Source of the DNA: Pohlia nutans
Lineage: Eukaryota > Streptophyta > Bryopsida > Bryales > Mniaceae
Direction of reading: 5' to 3'
Assembly (NCBI GenBank): GCA_022496805.1
Contig: CM040100.1
Coordinates: forward strand, 20,241,009 to 20,305,008
Length of the DNA stretch: 64,000 nucleotides
Of this stretch, positions 47,021-58,853 are shown in pieces. How positions within the stretch are numbered: position 1 is the stretch's first letter; every line of letters starts with the position of its first letter. The notes beneath the pieces were generated by a model, which did not search any database, was not told the DNA's origin, and saw only the letters and a list, made by a program, of their open reading frames with translations. Both the position numbers and the translations under genes were made by a program.

Positions 47021-48010
47021 AACGTTATGATCCTAACCCCCAAATTAAACGGGTATCAATCCTAAACCCTAAATTAGTTCATAAAAGATCCATTCCACTT
47101 GGATTAATTTCCTTATTATTTTATTTTATTAACCACAGGAATTCAATATCATAATCAGTGAGGGCTTTTAGATGATACTCAGTGGAGTGGATTGTTTTGA
47201 GAGATCCAAGCTTGACATGCAAACGAACAATCATGCAACAATCTGACACGCATGGTAGATTTTCAACTGATTACACAAAATGCGATATTCGTTCAATTGG
47301 GACTTTCCACCATATTGGGATTCTTTAAAATTTACAAGTGGTATAGATCCAGTGTCATCACAACCAAGCTTGGAACATGCTTTTAACTAAAAACGAATTA
47401 ATTAGGGTTCAATTTTAATTTTGTGCCATGGGGACTATTGAAGGGGGGATGGGTATTATGAAGTTGCGATGGGGAGTGCCCCCATTGAAATTTGCTCACT
47501 AGAGTTACTTTTTTGCCAGTGTATTGAAAGTTCGATTTTCAGAATGGGAAGAGTGTCCCATGGGGAAGACGTCCTTGTTCAGAAGCAAGTGTTTTCTTTG
47601 TACATGCATTGAATAAGCTCGTCTATTCTTCTCTTGGAAGTGGTCTCTGGAATGAGTTGAGGATGTTGGACATGGGGATGGGACTCCATCAATTGCTGGG
47701 CCCCCATCGCGATTGATGTGCCCCCTATCTGCATCAGTTCGGATTTGCCAAAGAAATTTCGTTTTTACTTAAAAGCCTGTTTTGGGCATAAGTTCCCTAT
47801 TGGACCACATGATCAGAGAGGTTCACCAAAGCTCTCGTTCAGCTTCGTATCCTTCACACATCTCGTGCACAAATGCTTTCTTTTTATCTAGTTTAGGATT
47901 TGGTTTGCAAACTCCAAAAAAGATGTTAGCCTTGTATGAGTTGATCATGTTTCTTTGGTAATATCATTATTTCACATAAGAGCATCCTCAATAGTTGCAC
48001 AACATGACGA
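47021..48010. other. Intergenic stretch
   Basis: No gene recognised on either strand; base composition moderately AT-rich. Confidence 0.4.
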
Positions 48011-48263
48011 CATCATAAGGTTCTTAAGCCCTTTGGGGATCACGTCCTTCCCTCATGTGGTATTGTACATGCGCTGGTTTTATAATATTATAAAAAAACG
48101 CTGAAATTATGCTTACACAACTGTGCTCACCCATTCTCAAGCTTAAGTTTTTTAACAGAATCCCTCGATATTCTCCACTTGGATGCTATTTCCTGACAAA
48201 TCCTCACTGGAATAGTATTGAGATTTAGAGGTGAGTAAGGGGGGCTCTCAAGAACCTTATGAT
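48011..48263. mobile_element. MITE family N copy 3
   Basis: Ends CATCATAAGGTTCTTAAGCC and CTCAAGAACCTTATGATG are inverted repeats. The interior differs from copies 1 and 2. Confidence 0.6.
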
Positions 48264-49143
48264 GGTAAATGAGCCATGTTGGGCCATTTTGTAGCATGAA
48301 TTGCGAACCTTGACCCTTAGTGGCACGAGCAGTTCAATAGTTGCACAACAACAAACACACAAACACCACATTTTTCTTTTATAAAGTTATCCACTGTGAT
48401 CATCACACATTTGCTCTACCGCTTCATTATAGCTTTAAAACTTCATAAGTGTTGTTGACCAAGGTTTGCCAAAGGACTTACTCGACTCAACATTGAGCAT
48501 AAATTTGGGTAGGGAAGGTTTGCTAAGGGAACTATTGAATCACTATTGAATCAAATTGGAAAACATTTCAATTACTATAAAGACTCAACACATGGTGCCA
48601 TAGAAATATGGTTTTTGCAAAGCCTATCAATCATGAACTCAAGATTGTGTCCAAAAAGAATGTAGATTCTTTTTTTAACAACCAGTCTCTGAATCAACCA
48701 GAGAGGAAACGACTAATTGTGATGAAGCCAATAGAGTTGGTTGAATCTGGAAATTGAGAACCCAAAGTGTGGTGTACATGGTTAGATTATATACCAAATC
48801 AGAAAGTCATAACAATTTGAAATACAGTGAAAGCTCCATTTTATTCAAAGGTATAGCCCTCCAAAATTGAGCACATTACAAAGTGGATCATGCCTCAAAC
48901 ACTGACTTCAAGTCAGATCATGTCATGTCAATGACTCAATTCAATGCAAATTGGAATCTTATTACATCTTTGCATCACATATCTCATGAACAACTGATCG
49001 GATTGGGGATCTATAAGTTGCTACGAGTTCTACAAACGCCAAGTTTTGGCCATGTCAAGCCGCAGTTGTATTCAAGTACATCCGGATTCAATATGTCTGA
49101 AGCCACCCATCGAGCTCTCTCTGGTTGACTCAAAGATTTTTTA
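48264..49143. other. Intergenic stretch
   Basis: No recognisable gene. An 81-codon plus-strand open frame at 48883 has no detectable family features. Confidence 0.4.
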
Positions 49144-49535
49144 TTAACCCTTAAAAGTCAAGAGGGCCTGGGCGAGGCAGCCCGGAAGGCATCTAAATTT
49201 TTGGAGGGAAAAAAACTATAGAACAAAAAAAAAATTGAAAAAAATGAAAAAACAACCCTGCTAGCCAGCATTGTTGCGGCACTGGAGCATTGCAGCACTT
49301 TTCAAAAAACGACCTCAACTGCCCCAACCTCAAGTCCTGTTCATTTTGATAACTTTGATTGCTTGCCAATGATTCCACAATCTTCCAAATGAGGTGCAAA
49401 TTTAGAATTTAGATTGCTTTTTCAGTAGCTTTCCAACGCACCAATCCTCGATTGATTTGGTTGAGAAAACTACTCTTTTTCTCAATTATTCCTTTCTAAA
49501 AATCCCGTGGGGCTTTTTTGACGTTTAAGGGTTAA
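49144..49535. mobile_element. TTAA-flanked MITE, family B copy 1
   Basis: Starts TTAACCCTTAAAAGTCAAG and ends TTGACGTTTAAGGGTTAA (392 bases). The interior has GGCAGCCCGGAAGGCATCTAA and GGTTGAGAAAACTACTC. Reverse copy at 58854. Confidence 0.88.
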
Positions 49536-50096
49536 AACAATGCCACGGGTACCAAAGGAACTACTCAAGAATGTTATAACATAGTTTCAACATTGATTAC
49601 AAGATTTTAGTTTGTCTTTGGTATGATTATCTAGTTAAGAATTGTTTAGTTGATTAGCATATTAGCATTCATGAAACTAATGTTTGAAAATCTAAGCGCA
49701 AATTCAAAAAGCTCCAGATAAGTGATTTCAGATATTTTAGCAAAGAGAATATTTTTACATACATAATTGTTTTGATTTCTCTCGTACAAAGTAGTTTATC
49801 CATTCCTATAGCTTTATTTACTAAGTGTGTTCACTATAATTAGGTAATTTTTTTCTATAGGTCTTGTCCCCATTTTGAAGAGAATTTCAACACACCAAAA
49901 TACATATTATTTAGATATTGTATGAATAATAGATTTGAAGTTTTGTTAAAGTTTCCCTAAAACCTTGATTCTTCAATTGATGTGCATTTATTCAACTTCA
50001 AATCTATTTTATTCTTTCCATGAAAATGGAGAAATTATGGGAACATGGAAACAAGAATGCCATGGGAAGCCACCAAAATGGAGAAACTACCTTTAG
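49536..50096. other. Intergenic stretch
   Basis: AT-rich; nothing recognised. Confidence 0.35.
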
Positions 50097-50656
50097 TTAA
50101 CCCCTATATGCCCACAACCCTCTCCAAATTTGGAGAATTGCAAAGATGTACTATAAAATGCAACTAAGAGTGATATTTTGAACTTGATGTATGAATAAAA
50201 GTTGTACATTATGAATTTTAGATTCTATCCATGCAGATAGATCTAGGATGGCAATCACCAATATTTTTGTATAAAATTTGAAACTTAAAATTCAAAATTC
50301 TTTTGTAATTCAATTACAAATAAGATATTGACAATCTATGGATGAAATTTGTTGTGATGGGTTGAAATGTAATACTCTAAATGTAGTGATTTTTGGAAAT
50401 TTTTTGGTTGCTTAATTTTATGAGTTGATTTTTTGAAGAGCACTTTTGAACTTGGATCTTAGAATTCTTTTGTGAATCACTGCAACATGAAATGAGGCAT
50501 AAAGTTTTCACAAATCTTCCCCTTTTTAATCAATTCAAACATGCATGAAGCTAACTTCCCAAAAAAATCTAGAGTAAAAAATCCACATTGCAAAATGTGC
50601 ATGACAGATGAAAAAACAGAGTTTGATTTTGTATGATGTGGACACTTAGAGGTGAA
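50097..50656 (+). mobile_element. TTAA-flanked MITE, family A copy 4
   Basis: Starts TTAACCCCTATATGCCC and ends GGACACTTAGAGGTGAA, with the right target site decayed to TGAA. The terminal hairpin is partly deleted. Full set of family A landmarks inside. Confidence 0.82.
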
Positions 50657-51561
50657 TGAAGAAACTAATTGTAGGAATACAAAACAAGTTTGATTTTACT
50701 TTTGAAGATACTACTAGTACATACATTTTCAAGTCCAACCAAGTGTATGAGTAGTTCAGTTGTTGGTATCCTCTACCTTAGAGCATCACCACCAATGCTC
50801 TGGATAGCTCTCTAGCTCTAGAAAAAAGAATGTGCATGACTTGGTCAACAATTTATTTGGAAGGAGACACTAAATACAACCCAGTTCAAGACCCTCACAA
50901 CGACTCAAACCAATGTATCTTCTCTTCTCAATTGCACATCATGATTGCGCAATTCAAACATGCTGACTTGTGAGAAGCTTACTTACTATTTACAGTCTAA
51001 TTAAGTGATATCATGGAAAACTACGTGGTATGCCCTATAATTTTTGGATGACCTTCAAAGTACAATTCAAAGTTGTTGGTCAAGAAGCTCTTCTTACTGT
51101 AAGAGTTGCAACAAGTTCCATTAGGGGTTGCTTTCAATGAACTTGTTGAAAGTTGTGAGGTGACATGTAAAGAGTAAAAACAATAACATCGAGTTTCATT
51201 CTTCACACATCAGCTCAGAACTTGCCTAAAAGCAGCCCCTGATTGTTTCCTTTCTATTCTCGCCATTCCAATACAGCAGCTCAATATCTATGAAGACCAG
51301 CAACAGAAGACATGTAAAAAGGTGGCTTAGAAAGGTGAGTAAGATATGCTCCATGATGATACAAAAACAGAGGTAACAAATCCGATTGTCATGGTGAGAA
51401 TATTCACAAACAAATATTCATATTGTCTTGGTGGGGGGTGGGGGGGACGTGGATGCGGCTGTGTTGATGAGAGGCATGAGAAGACTCTGTAAAAGAGGGG
51501 AAAAACAAAACCACCAAGAGAGAACAACTAACTTATCACAGCATTACCATCGACTTTTACT
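50657..51561. other. Intergenic and calmodulin 3' flank
   Basis: No gene seen. A G-run (GGTGGGGGGTGGGGGGGACG at about 51430-51450) lies about 120 bases past the calmodulin stop and probably within its 3' UTR. Confidence 0.4.
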
Positions 51562-53283
51562 TTACTTGGCCATCATCATCTTCACAAACTCCTCATAGTT
51601 AACCTGGCCATCACCATCTACATCGGCCTCGCGGATCATCTCATCCACTTCCTCATCTGTCAGCTTCTCCCCCAGGTTTGTCATCACATGCCGAAGCTGC
51701 ATCATCCATACACACAATGCCCTGGAATCAGAACAACAATGCCCAAAAACCGCATGGAAAAAAAGAAGCTAACAGGGATCATAAAAAAGAATGTAGGGAT
51801 CCATCGTATAACGAAAGAAGCTAATACATAACAAGTCTTTGACGGCATGGTTTACCATCATATGATGAAAGAAGCCAATATATTACAGGGATCCATCATA
51901 TATTGCAAGAAGCTAGAATACACAACAAGCCTTTGAACAACATGTCTTATCATCAGATAACAAAAGAAACTCATACATAACACATGTCTTACTGTCATAT
52001 GATGAAAGAAACTAATACTCCCTCTGTCCAGAAATAACTGTCCTAGTTTTTGGCATTTTTCAATGTAAATTTTTTTTCCCCAATAAAAAGCCGTCTCAGT
52101 ACTCGAAAAATGGTTTATCAGTATTAGTCGTATGTTGTTTTGTGTCACTCTCATTATCCTCATTATCCGCCCCATTTGAAGTGGACACGGCTCACGTTTG
52201 ATGTATAAAACAGAGGATAAAAAAAATGCCAAAAACTAGGACAAGTATTTACGGACAGAGGGCGTATATCATAAAAAATACAGGGATCCATCATATAACA
52301 AAAGAAGCTAATAAAGAATATAGGGATCCACCATATAAAGAAAGGAACTAATACATAACAAGTCTGTGAACAACATGTCTTACCATCGTGTAACAAAGAG
52401 GCTAACACACAACAAGTCTTTGGACAGCAATAAACTAAGGTACAAAATTCACTTGCTAATATTAATCTTAATACCCAATGCAAACATACCCTTAGCATCA
52501 TATGAGGAAAGAAGCTAGTATGTAAAAACTAAGAAAGCTATGAGTTATTACCAGGTGGTAAAAATCTAAAAAGAAATTCTAGAAGATACAAAAGTAGGCT
52601 TACTCAAGAAAGGTTTAAAATAAACTAACCTCAGCGGCAGAGATGAAGCCATTCTGGTCCTTGTCGAAGACCTTGAACGCTTCCTTCAACTCCTCCTCAG
52701 AGTCGGTATCCTGGTGACGAAAAAGAAAGCAATAGAATAATATTAGAGAATGAACACCTAAAAGGACAAGAAGAGATTCCTTCTTTGTTTCTCTTTTTCA
52801 ATGGGATTTCAAACAAGACTCGGAGCTTCCCTTTTGTTTTTTCTCTGGTGATTTCCAACAACAGAGTAGTACCTTCATCTTGCTCTCTTTTCAAACAAGA
52901 CTCAGAGCTTCCCGTTCTATTTTTATTTTCAAAACAAGAGGAAACGACAGAGTAGTACCTTCATCTTGCGGGCCATGAGGTTAAGAAACTCGGGGAAATC
53001 AATAGTACCATTGCCATCCGCATCCACCTCGTTGATCATGTCCTGAAGCTCCGCCTCGGTGGGGTTTTGTCCCAGCGACCGCATCACGGTGCCCAGTTCC
53101 TTGGTGGTGATGCTACCTGTGTAATAAGTAACAAAACAACTAAGCTTGTGTTTTATGCATCTCCCAAAACAAAAAGCGAAAATAAAAAGAAACAAAACAA
53201 ACAGTACCATCGCCATCCTTGTCGAATAAGCTAAAAGCCTCCTTGAACTCGGCAATCTGCTCCTCAGTCAAGTGCTCCGCCAT
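51562..53283 (-). CDS. CAM: Calmodulin, complete, four exons
   Basis: Calcium sensor that binds four Ca2+ and then docks on target kinases, channels and transcription factors. Exons, 5' to 3': 53283-53208, 53116-52959, 52710-52630, 51696-51562, giving 450 bases, 149 codons plus TAA; introns of 91, 248 and 933 bases, all GT-AG. Four EF-hand loops are intact: DKDGDGSITTKE (21-32), [24 protein letters not shown] and [12 protein letters not shown]. The start [13 protein letters not shown] and end KMMMAK are standard. The first intron splits the Gly26 codon, the conserved plant position; the other two introns are additional to the usual angiosperm layout. Residue 27 is Ser where angiosperm calmodulins have Cys. 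Calmodulin-like protein is excluded by near-perfect identity to canonical calmodulin and exact length. Confidence 0.97.
52018..52264. mobile_element. Stowaway MITE in calmodulin intron 3
   Basis: Starts CTCCCTCTGTCCAGAAATAA and ends TTTACGGACAGAGGGCG, with TA at 52016-52017 and 52265-52266. Subterminal TGTCCTAGTTTTTGGCATTT is mirrored by AATGCCAAAAACTAGGACA. The surrounding intron has repeated ATCATATAACAAAAGAAGCTA words. Confidence 0.88.
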
Positions 53284-53737
53284 GGTTTGCTGCTGCAAAA
53301 GGAAACCCAACAAAACCTCGTCACCCACAAATTCAAAGAGAGTAGTAAAAACACGAAAGAAAGAGCAGAAAAGAGAGTGAGGGTTGTTGCAGACCTGGTG
53401 CTGGTGTGTGGGTGTTTTGCAGGGATGGGATTATGGACTTGGTTGCTTGGGATCTCTTGTTCTGGCGGTAAGGGAAAGGGCATCAATCCCTTCTCCACCG
53501 TGACCACTAACTTCAGTTGGGTTCGTTCTAGGTTAAGTATTTTTTTTTATATACTATTTTTTGTGTATTTTTTGGGTTTTTTTTGTGTCCCATTCCGTCA
53601 CTCATTCCGTTTCTGCAAACGGCAGATCTTTGCTTAAGATCTACGTGCCAGTGAGAGACAGAAAACGCTACATGGTACTTTGGTACTCCATACAAACGTC
53701 CATTCGTTTGTTTCCGTTCCCATGTTGGGTATTTTCA
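53284..53737 (-). promoter_or_regulatory. Calmodulin 5' UTR and promoter with TATA box
   Basis: On the minus strand, TAGTATATAAAAAAAA at 53556-53541 is a strong TATA box about 260 bases upstream of the ATG. This implies transcription starting near 53515 and a leader of about 230 bases. Whether the leader contains an intron is not clear. Confidence 0.5.
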
Positions 53738-53999
53738 TTAACCCTTAACCCTTAAAGGATTTAGGGCATAGTACCTTAAAGGATTTAGGGCATAGTAGAT
53801 ACGTTGCCGTATACTTAACATTTGTTGTAAGTAGAAAGTTCCAAATTGAGATCCCAATAGCTTTTAAGACCATGTAGACATGAATTTTAACTTCACTTTT
53901 GATATGAAATTCATAGGAGGTGTAGAACCATTCCAAATACAATGAAATACAGCCGTACAATAGTGGCCGGAATGGCCAATCTGGACCTTTAAGGATTAA
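53738..53999. mobile_element. TTAA-flanked MITE, family H copy 1
   Basis: TTAACCC at 53738 and again at 53745, then TTAAAGGATTTAGGGCATAG twice (a 24-base tandem repeat). It ends TGGACCTTTAAGGATTAA (53996-53999). The interior matches copy 2 at 14364. Confidence 0.75.
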
Positions 54000-54020
54000 C
54001 TCCTAAAGGGGCCGGCTAAT

Positions 54021-54283
54021 GAGTGGTGTGGAATTGGGGGTGCGGGTTGTGGGGTGCAGGTGTGGAATATTTTGGTATATTTTGCCATGTCAGCATTGTC
54101 ACGTGGCACTTTAGGATTTGGAATTTTGGGGTTTAGGGTTTAGAATTCATGATTTAGGGTTTAGAATTTGGAGTTTAGGAAATATTTTTGTTGACATTAG
54201 GGAATATTATGGATACATTTTGTGAATATACCGCACTCACACCCCAGAACCTGCACCCCGCACCCCCAATTCCGCACCACGCA
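54021..54283. mobile_element. Inverted-repeat element W with telomere-like core
   Basis: Left arm GGTGTGGAATTGGGGGTGCG and right arm CGCACCCCCAATTCCGCACC are inverted repeats of 35 or more bases. The core (54115-54180) has several GGGTTTAGGGTTTAG motifs, the plant telomere repeat TTTAGGG in degenerate form. No target duplication assigned. Confidence 0.65.
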
Positions 54284-55018
54284 ATAGTTGACTCTACCCC
54301 TAACATTGCTCAGAATAAAACTTGGCTTATGAATGGAACTAACTATTCAATTCTAACTGATATGTGGATGATTTCAATCCAATTCTTTTTATAAAGGATT
54401 TTGCTTAGTCATGCCACCTCTTCAAGTTAAATTCAAATCATTCAAGCTATTTTTAGATTTTATATAGGGTCCAACTACAAAAAGAGTCATAAAAACGGTT
54501 CACCATGTAGTGTATTTTGGATTTTTTTTGCTTTATCTGCTTAAAATATTATTAGGCCATGAAAATGAGTTCTGTTGCATTTGAGCTTAACTAACAAAAT
54601 GAAGCTTGCTAAGTCTAGTTGCTATTCCATTTTGAAATTTCTTAAAAACTTTGAAATTGAGTGTTTTATTGCAATTACAAGTTTGGTGGGTATTACCATG
54701 GTATAGCAACAAAAAAATAGATATGCGGATGATTTTCATTAACTAAACTTTTCTTCATTGTAATTTACACCATTGGTAAAAAAATCGGAATTTTTTAGTA
54801 CATTTTGTAATTGATATGAATTTTATTTACAATCAATTCAAAAAATCATACTAAATTCAAAATTTCACCAAAATTTATGAAAAAATCATGATTAGTAGTA
54901 GACACGTGGCTTCATTTACTAAAAATATAAAAGTTTAATTCTTGTATTATTTATAGTGGCAAAATTGAGTGTAACAGGTAAAGCACGATCCCATGGTCAT
55001 AGGTCCAACCTTTACGGG
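54284..55018. other. AT-rich stretch, possibly part of a larger TTAA-bounded unit
   Basis: TTAACTCCTAAAGG at 53996 and CCTTTACGGGTTAA at 55009-55022 could be the ends of one 1.03-kb element containing W. Only one copy is visible, so this is tentative. Confidence 0.3.
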
Positions 55019-55277
55019 TTAACCCCTAAGGCATGCAACAACCTCAATGTGCTCTATTGTTTCTCACTACCACATTTGTACATGAAATTCTTTTACCATC
55101 TTCTGCACAAGGAAAAATTCTGAAAATTTTGCAGCAACATGTCTTGTAGTTGTTATAAAGCTGACAAAAAAACTGACTCCATAGGACACGTCATCCTACA
55201 GTGAACGTCACTTGTATGTGAATGTTCTTCCTTGTATGTGCACCGTATGAACAAAAGCAACCTCTTTTAGGGGTTAA
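55019..55277. mobile_element. TTAA-flanked MITE I
   Basis: Starts TTAACCCCTAAGGCATG and ends CTCTTTTAGGGGTTAA, 259 bases with TTAA intact on both sides. The interior is unlike the other families here. Confidence 0.8.
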
Positions 55278-55516
55278 AGGACTTAGCAAGCCCCAGTGCC
55301 CCACGGGCTTGATAGTATTTTGGGAGAATCTTGCTCATAACTTTTACTTTGTTGCATCAAATGGGGTTTTTTAAATGTCAAACCAATCACTTTTGAGGGA
55401 TCTATACTTCTTTAATATAGAACCAAAGTAAATTAAAAAGAGAATTGTGCTTAAAATGGAGTTTAAAAGAGATTTTGGGTGTGGGAATCAATAAAGCCAT
55501 GTCCTTTAAAGGTTAA
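55274..55516 (+). mobile_element. TTAA MITE family G copy 2
   Basis: Shares the TTAA at 55274-55277 with element I. It reads TTAAAGGACTTAGCAAGCCCC to GTCCTTTAAAGGTTAA. Body as in copy 1 at 11532. Confidence 0.78.
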
Positions 55517-55601
55517 CCCTTACTCCCTCTGTCCAAAAATAAGCTTCATGATTCTCTTCTCAATTTGTCTCATAATAGGCTTTCGCTTTGCTCAAAGCAA
55601 C
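55517..55601. mobile_element. Stowaway end fragment
   Basis: TACTCCCTCTGTCCAAAAATAAG at 55520-55542 matches the Stowaway terminal consensus, but no matching right end is found nearby. Truncated. Confidence 0.5.
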
Positions 55602-55806
55602 TAAGGTAGAAGCACCCAATTCCAACAGTGTACCCAACTCCAATAATATCTAGATTGTGCAATCATTTTATAACACAAAACTAGGCACATCATAGAGCCT
55701 TTATTGAAAGTTGACTAAAATGATAAGCTATCTATGATCTACTTAGATTTATGTTCTAGAATGACTACCGTGCCTTGATTATGTTAGAATTGGGTGCTCC
55801 TACCTT
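55602..55806. mobile_element. MITE family U copy 1
   Basis: Ends TAAGGTAGAAGCACCCAATT and AATTGGGTGCTCCTACCTTA are inverted repeats (about 22 bases). A related pair of ends bounds 61594-62545. Confidence 0.75.
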
Positions 55807-55962
55807 ACTCCTACTGCCTCAAAGTCCATACCATATGTTCAGAGTCTACACAATTATGTTTACAGTCTACACCATTATGTTCACAGTCCACACTTACTAT
55901 TGGATTGCAATGGTAGCTTTATTTTTCAATTTTTCTTCTACATGAAATTTATTATGAGACAA

Positions 55963-56198
55963 AGGAATAAAAGACATAGCTTTCTTGATTCCGACACCCA
56001 AAATCTCTTTATCTCTATTTTAAGCATTATTGTTTTTTTAATTTACTTTTGTTCTATTTTAAAGAAGTATAGATGCCATAAATATGTTCGTTTTGGTATT
56101 TTAAAAACCCCATTTGGTTCAACCGATTAAAAGTTATGAGCAAGATTCTCCCCAAAAAACGTAAGTTTGTGGGGCTTAGTATGTTCTTTTACCCTTAA
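55963..56198 (-). mobile_element. TTAA MITE family G copy 4
   Basis: Reverse copy of family G (GACACCCAAAATCTCTTTATC, AAAGAAGTATAGATGCC, GTTATGAGCAAGATTCTCCCC). It ends at the TTAA that starts family A copy 5. Left end decayed. Confidence 0.7.
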
Positions 56199-56765
56199 CC
56201 CTTAATTGCATAAGTATCCATTTTTTAAACAATGTATAGATTTCATCTACGTTTCCTCATCCGTCATGTACTTTTGCAGTGTGAATTTTTTACTATAGAC
56301 TTTATGGGAAGTTAGCTTCATGCATGTGAGAACCGATTAAAAAGGGGATGATTTGTGAAAATTTTATGCCTCATTTCATGTTGCAGTGATTCACCAAAAA
56401 TTAGTTCAAAAGTGTTCAAAAGTGCTATTGAAAAGTCAACTCATAAACTTAAGCAACCAAAAAATCTCCAAATGGGTTCAACCCACAGTATTACATTTCA
56501 ACCTATCACAACAAATTTCATCCGTAGATTGTCAATATCTTATTCGAAATCGCATTACAAAAGAAATTTAAATTTAAATTTCAAAATTTATACAAAAATA
56601 TTGCCTGGTAATTGCAATCATAGATCTAATTGTATAAATATAATCTAAAAATCATAATGTACATCTTTTATTCCTACATCAAGTTCAAAATATCCCTCTT
56701 AATTGCATCTTATAATGCATCTTTGCAAAACTACCCAATTTGGAGAGGGTTTTAGGCTTTTAAGT
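56195..56765 (-). mobile_element. TTAA-flanked MITE, family A copy 5 (inverted)
   Basis: Reverse orientation. Starts TTAACCCTTAATTGCATAAG and contains TTCATGCATGTGAG, CAAAATATCCCTCTTAATTG and TTTGGAGAGGGTTTTAGGC. The right boundary (left end of the family) is decayed, so 56765 is approximate. Confidence 0.78.
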
Positions 56766-58051
56766 GCGAGTGTGACTCCAAAAGTGGTCGTTCCAAAAAT
56801 AAAAAGTGTTTTAAAATGAGTTGGAAGTGTCCAAATTGAGTGTTTACTGGGCCTAACCTATTTAGAATCAAATTTCCTATAAGAGTATGTTATTAGATCA
56901 CTAAAATGTGTTAGAGAAAATCTATAAACAATAAAGAACGTTGGGTGTTGTAGGTGTTGGAATAGTCTACAAAAGTATCAAATTTGTAAATGTGTAAAAA
57001 AACCTCGGGAAAATATGCATAGTAAAATATATATTTAGTATGGACTTAGAAAGATAGATTATAAATTATGAATTCTAGATCAAATCTATACAAATGGATT
57101 CCTAAAATTCATCATATACAACTTTTATATATATAATATCTAACTAATAAACTTCCAAAATTCAAAAAAATACAAAATCAATTATTTATCTTTAAATTTT
57201 GGTATGATTGGCTAAAAGCACAAGTTTAATAAGAGTATTAAATACCCATTGGAATTTGCTTCGTTTAAACTATTTAATCTATTAGGTTCTTACGTTGTGT
57301 TATTTAAATTTACATTTAAAAAAATTTATAAACTCCAAATTTTAGCAACTTCTATCTATGTGATAAATATTTATACCTTTAAGTAATAATAAATTATTTC
57401 AAAAAATATTGAATAATTTATTTTTATGAATATTCTAAGTTTTTATTTTTATATTTCTTTATAAAAAATCTATATGGTTTTAATGGTATTCAACCATATA
57501 GATGAAATTTAGGGATTACACGTTACAACTTTCATATTTTATGAACTTCAAAAAATTCATATAAAACACATATTATAATACATTTAGTTTGTAGCAAAAG
57601 CCCTCAATAACTTAAGGGTTAAGGATTAAAACATTTATTTTACTAATAGAAATACCGCCCATGTAAACTAGTGAAAAGACCCACGAGAAGATCCAACATG
57701 ACGAACTAAACTAGTTGTGGGGTTTTTTAGACATGCTTCTCTAGTATACGCATGGTGGGTTCTTATTAGTGTTTCCACAAGTTGCAATAATAAAGGTAGT
57801 TTTTAACAGCTACTGAAATATAGTCAAAAAGAGAAATTGTTTTTAGAATGTACTAAAATTGTGCCCAAACTCATTCTTTTATCGACAGAATATTCATCTA
57901 TATTGACATATTTTCATCTAATTGAGAAAATTTTCATTCAATTGTGACTACAATCTAAAATCTAGATGAAAATCCTACAATGTTGGTGCCACATGTTTTG
58001 AAAAATTAAATTGTAGAAAAACCCGGAATAAAGGTATGTTCTCACTTGGTC
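56766..58051. other. AT-rich intergenic desert
   Basis: No gene recognised. CTTAAGGGTTAAGG at 57611-57624 looks like one end of another TTAA element, but no partner is found. Confidence 0.4.
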
Positions 58052-58607
58052 TTAACCCTTAAGCTTGCAAGGAGCCCCATGAGGCCATGCTTGATCGTTT
58101 CTCAGTAAAACGTTGATCTTCACCTAATTCCTAATTTCAAATGAAAATGGTCCCAACTAAAAAAGTGTGGGGACTACCTTTTACTTTCTAGGCCAATTTA
58201 CCGTTCTTCAAAATTGTTAAAACCTTCGTATTTTATAGCACTTTAAAGCTCAAAACCCTAAATTTCCAATATGCACTGCAGACAATGTTTTTCTATCAAA
58301 TTTTCTTTTATGTAAGCTCAAGAAGCCTGCCACCTATAACAAGTTGTTCATCACTATTATTTACATTTTTCCTAAAAATTTCATACTATTCTAAGTTGTT
58401 TTGTAATTACTAGGATTTTTACAAGAATTTTTTTTGAAAAATCTTATAAAGCTTGTTTTTATTTAAATAATTATGAAAAAAATCAGGGTAAATCAGTTCA
58501 ACAATACCTTATATGAGAAAAATACCAGAAAATCATAATATATTTTGAAATGTGAGGAATTGATGACGTTTGACCGGGTAATTGTAGTGTAGACGTTTAA
58601 GGGTTAG
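58052..58607. mobile_element. TTAA-flanked MITE K
   Basis: Starts TTAACCCTTAAGCTTGC and ends AGACGTTTAAGGGTTAG (right site decayed to TTAG). 556 bases, single copy in the window. Confidence 0.65.
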
Positions 58608-58853
58608 GAGTGAGGATTTTAAGAATGAATTGAGGTACCAATATATTTATGGACCATCAATTTCCAACCATGTATGGCACACATATATCTGGGTTTCCCC
58701 ACCTTGTCTCTTACAAGGCCCAAACCGTCACCCCGAGGTCCCATTTGCTCACTACGATGTTTGAGCATCCATTTGAACGAGATGTGACACTTCACTTATT
58801 ATATTCAAACTTACGTACTTTAGTTGATGCTTGGCCCTTCGGGTTGGTGGTAG
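58608..58853. other. Intergenic stretch
   Basis: A plus-strand 71-codon open frame at 58649 shows no recognisable domain; otherwise nothing is seen. Confidence 0.35.

Noticed and set aside
48883..49128. 81-codon plus-strand open frame as a small gene
   Set aside because: No start context, codon bias, splice partners or recognised motif; its length is within chance for this composition.
54115..54180. Interstitial telomere or chromosome-fusion scar
   Set aside because: The few degenerate TTTAGGG units sit inside an inverted-repeat element, not at a structural junction.
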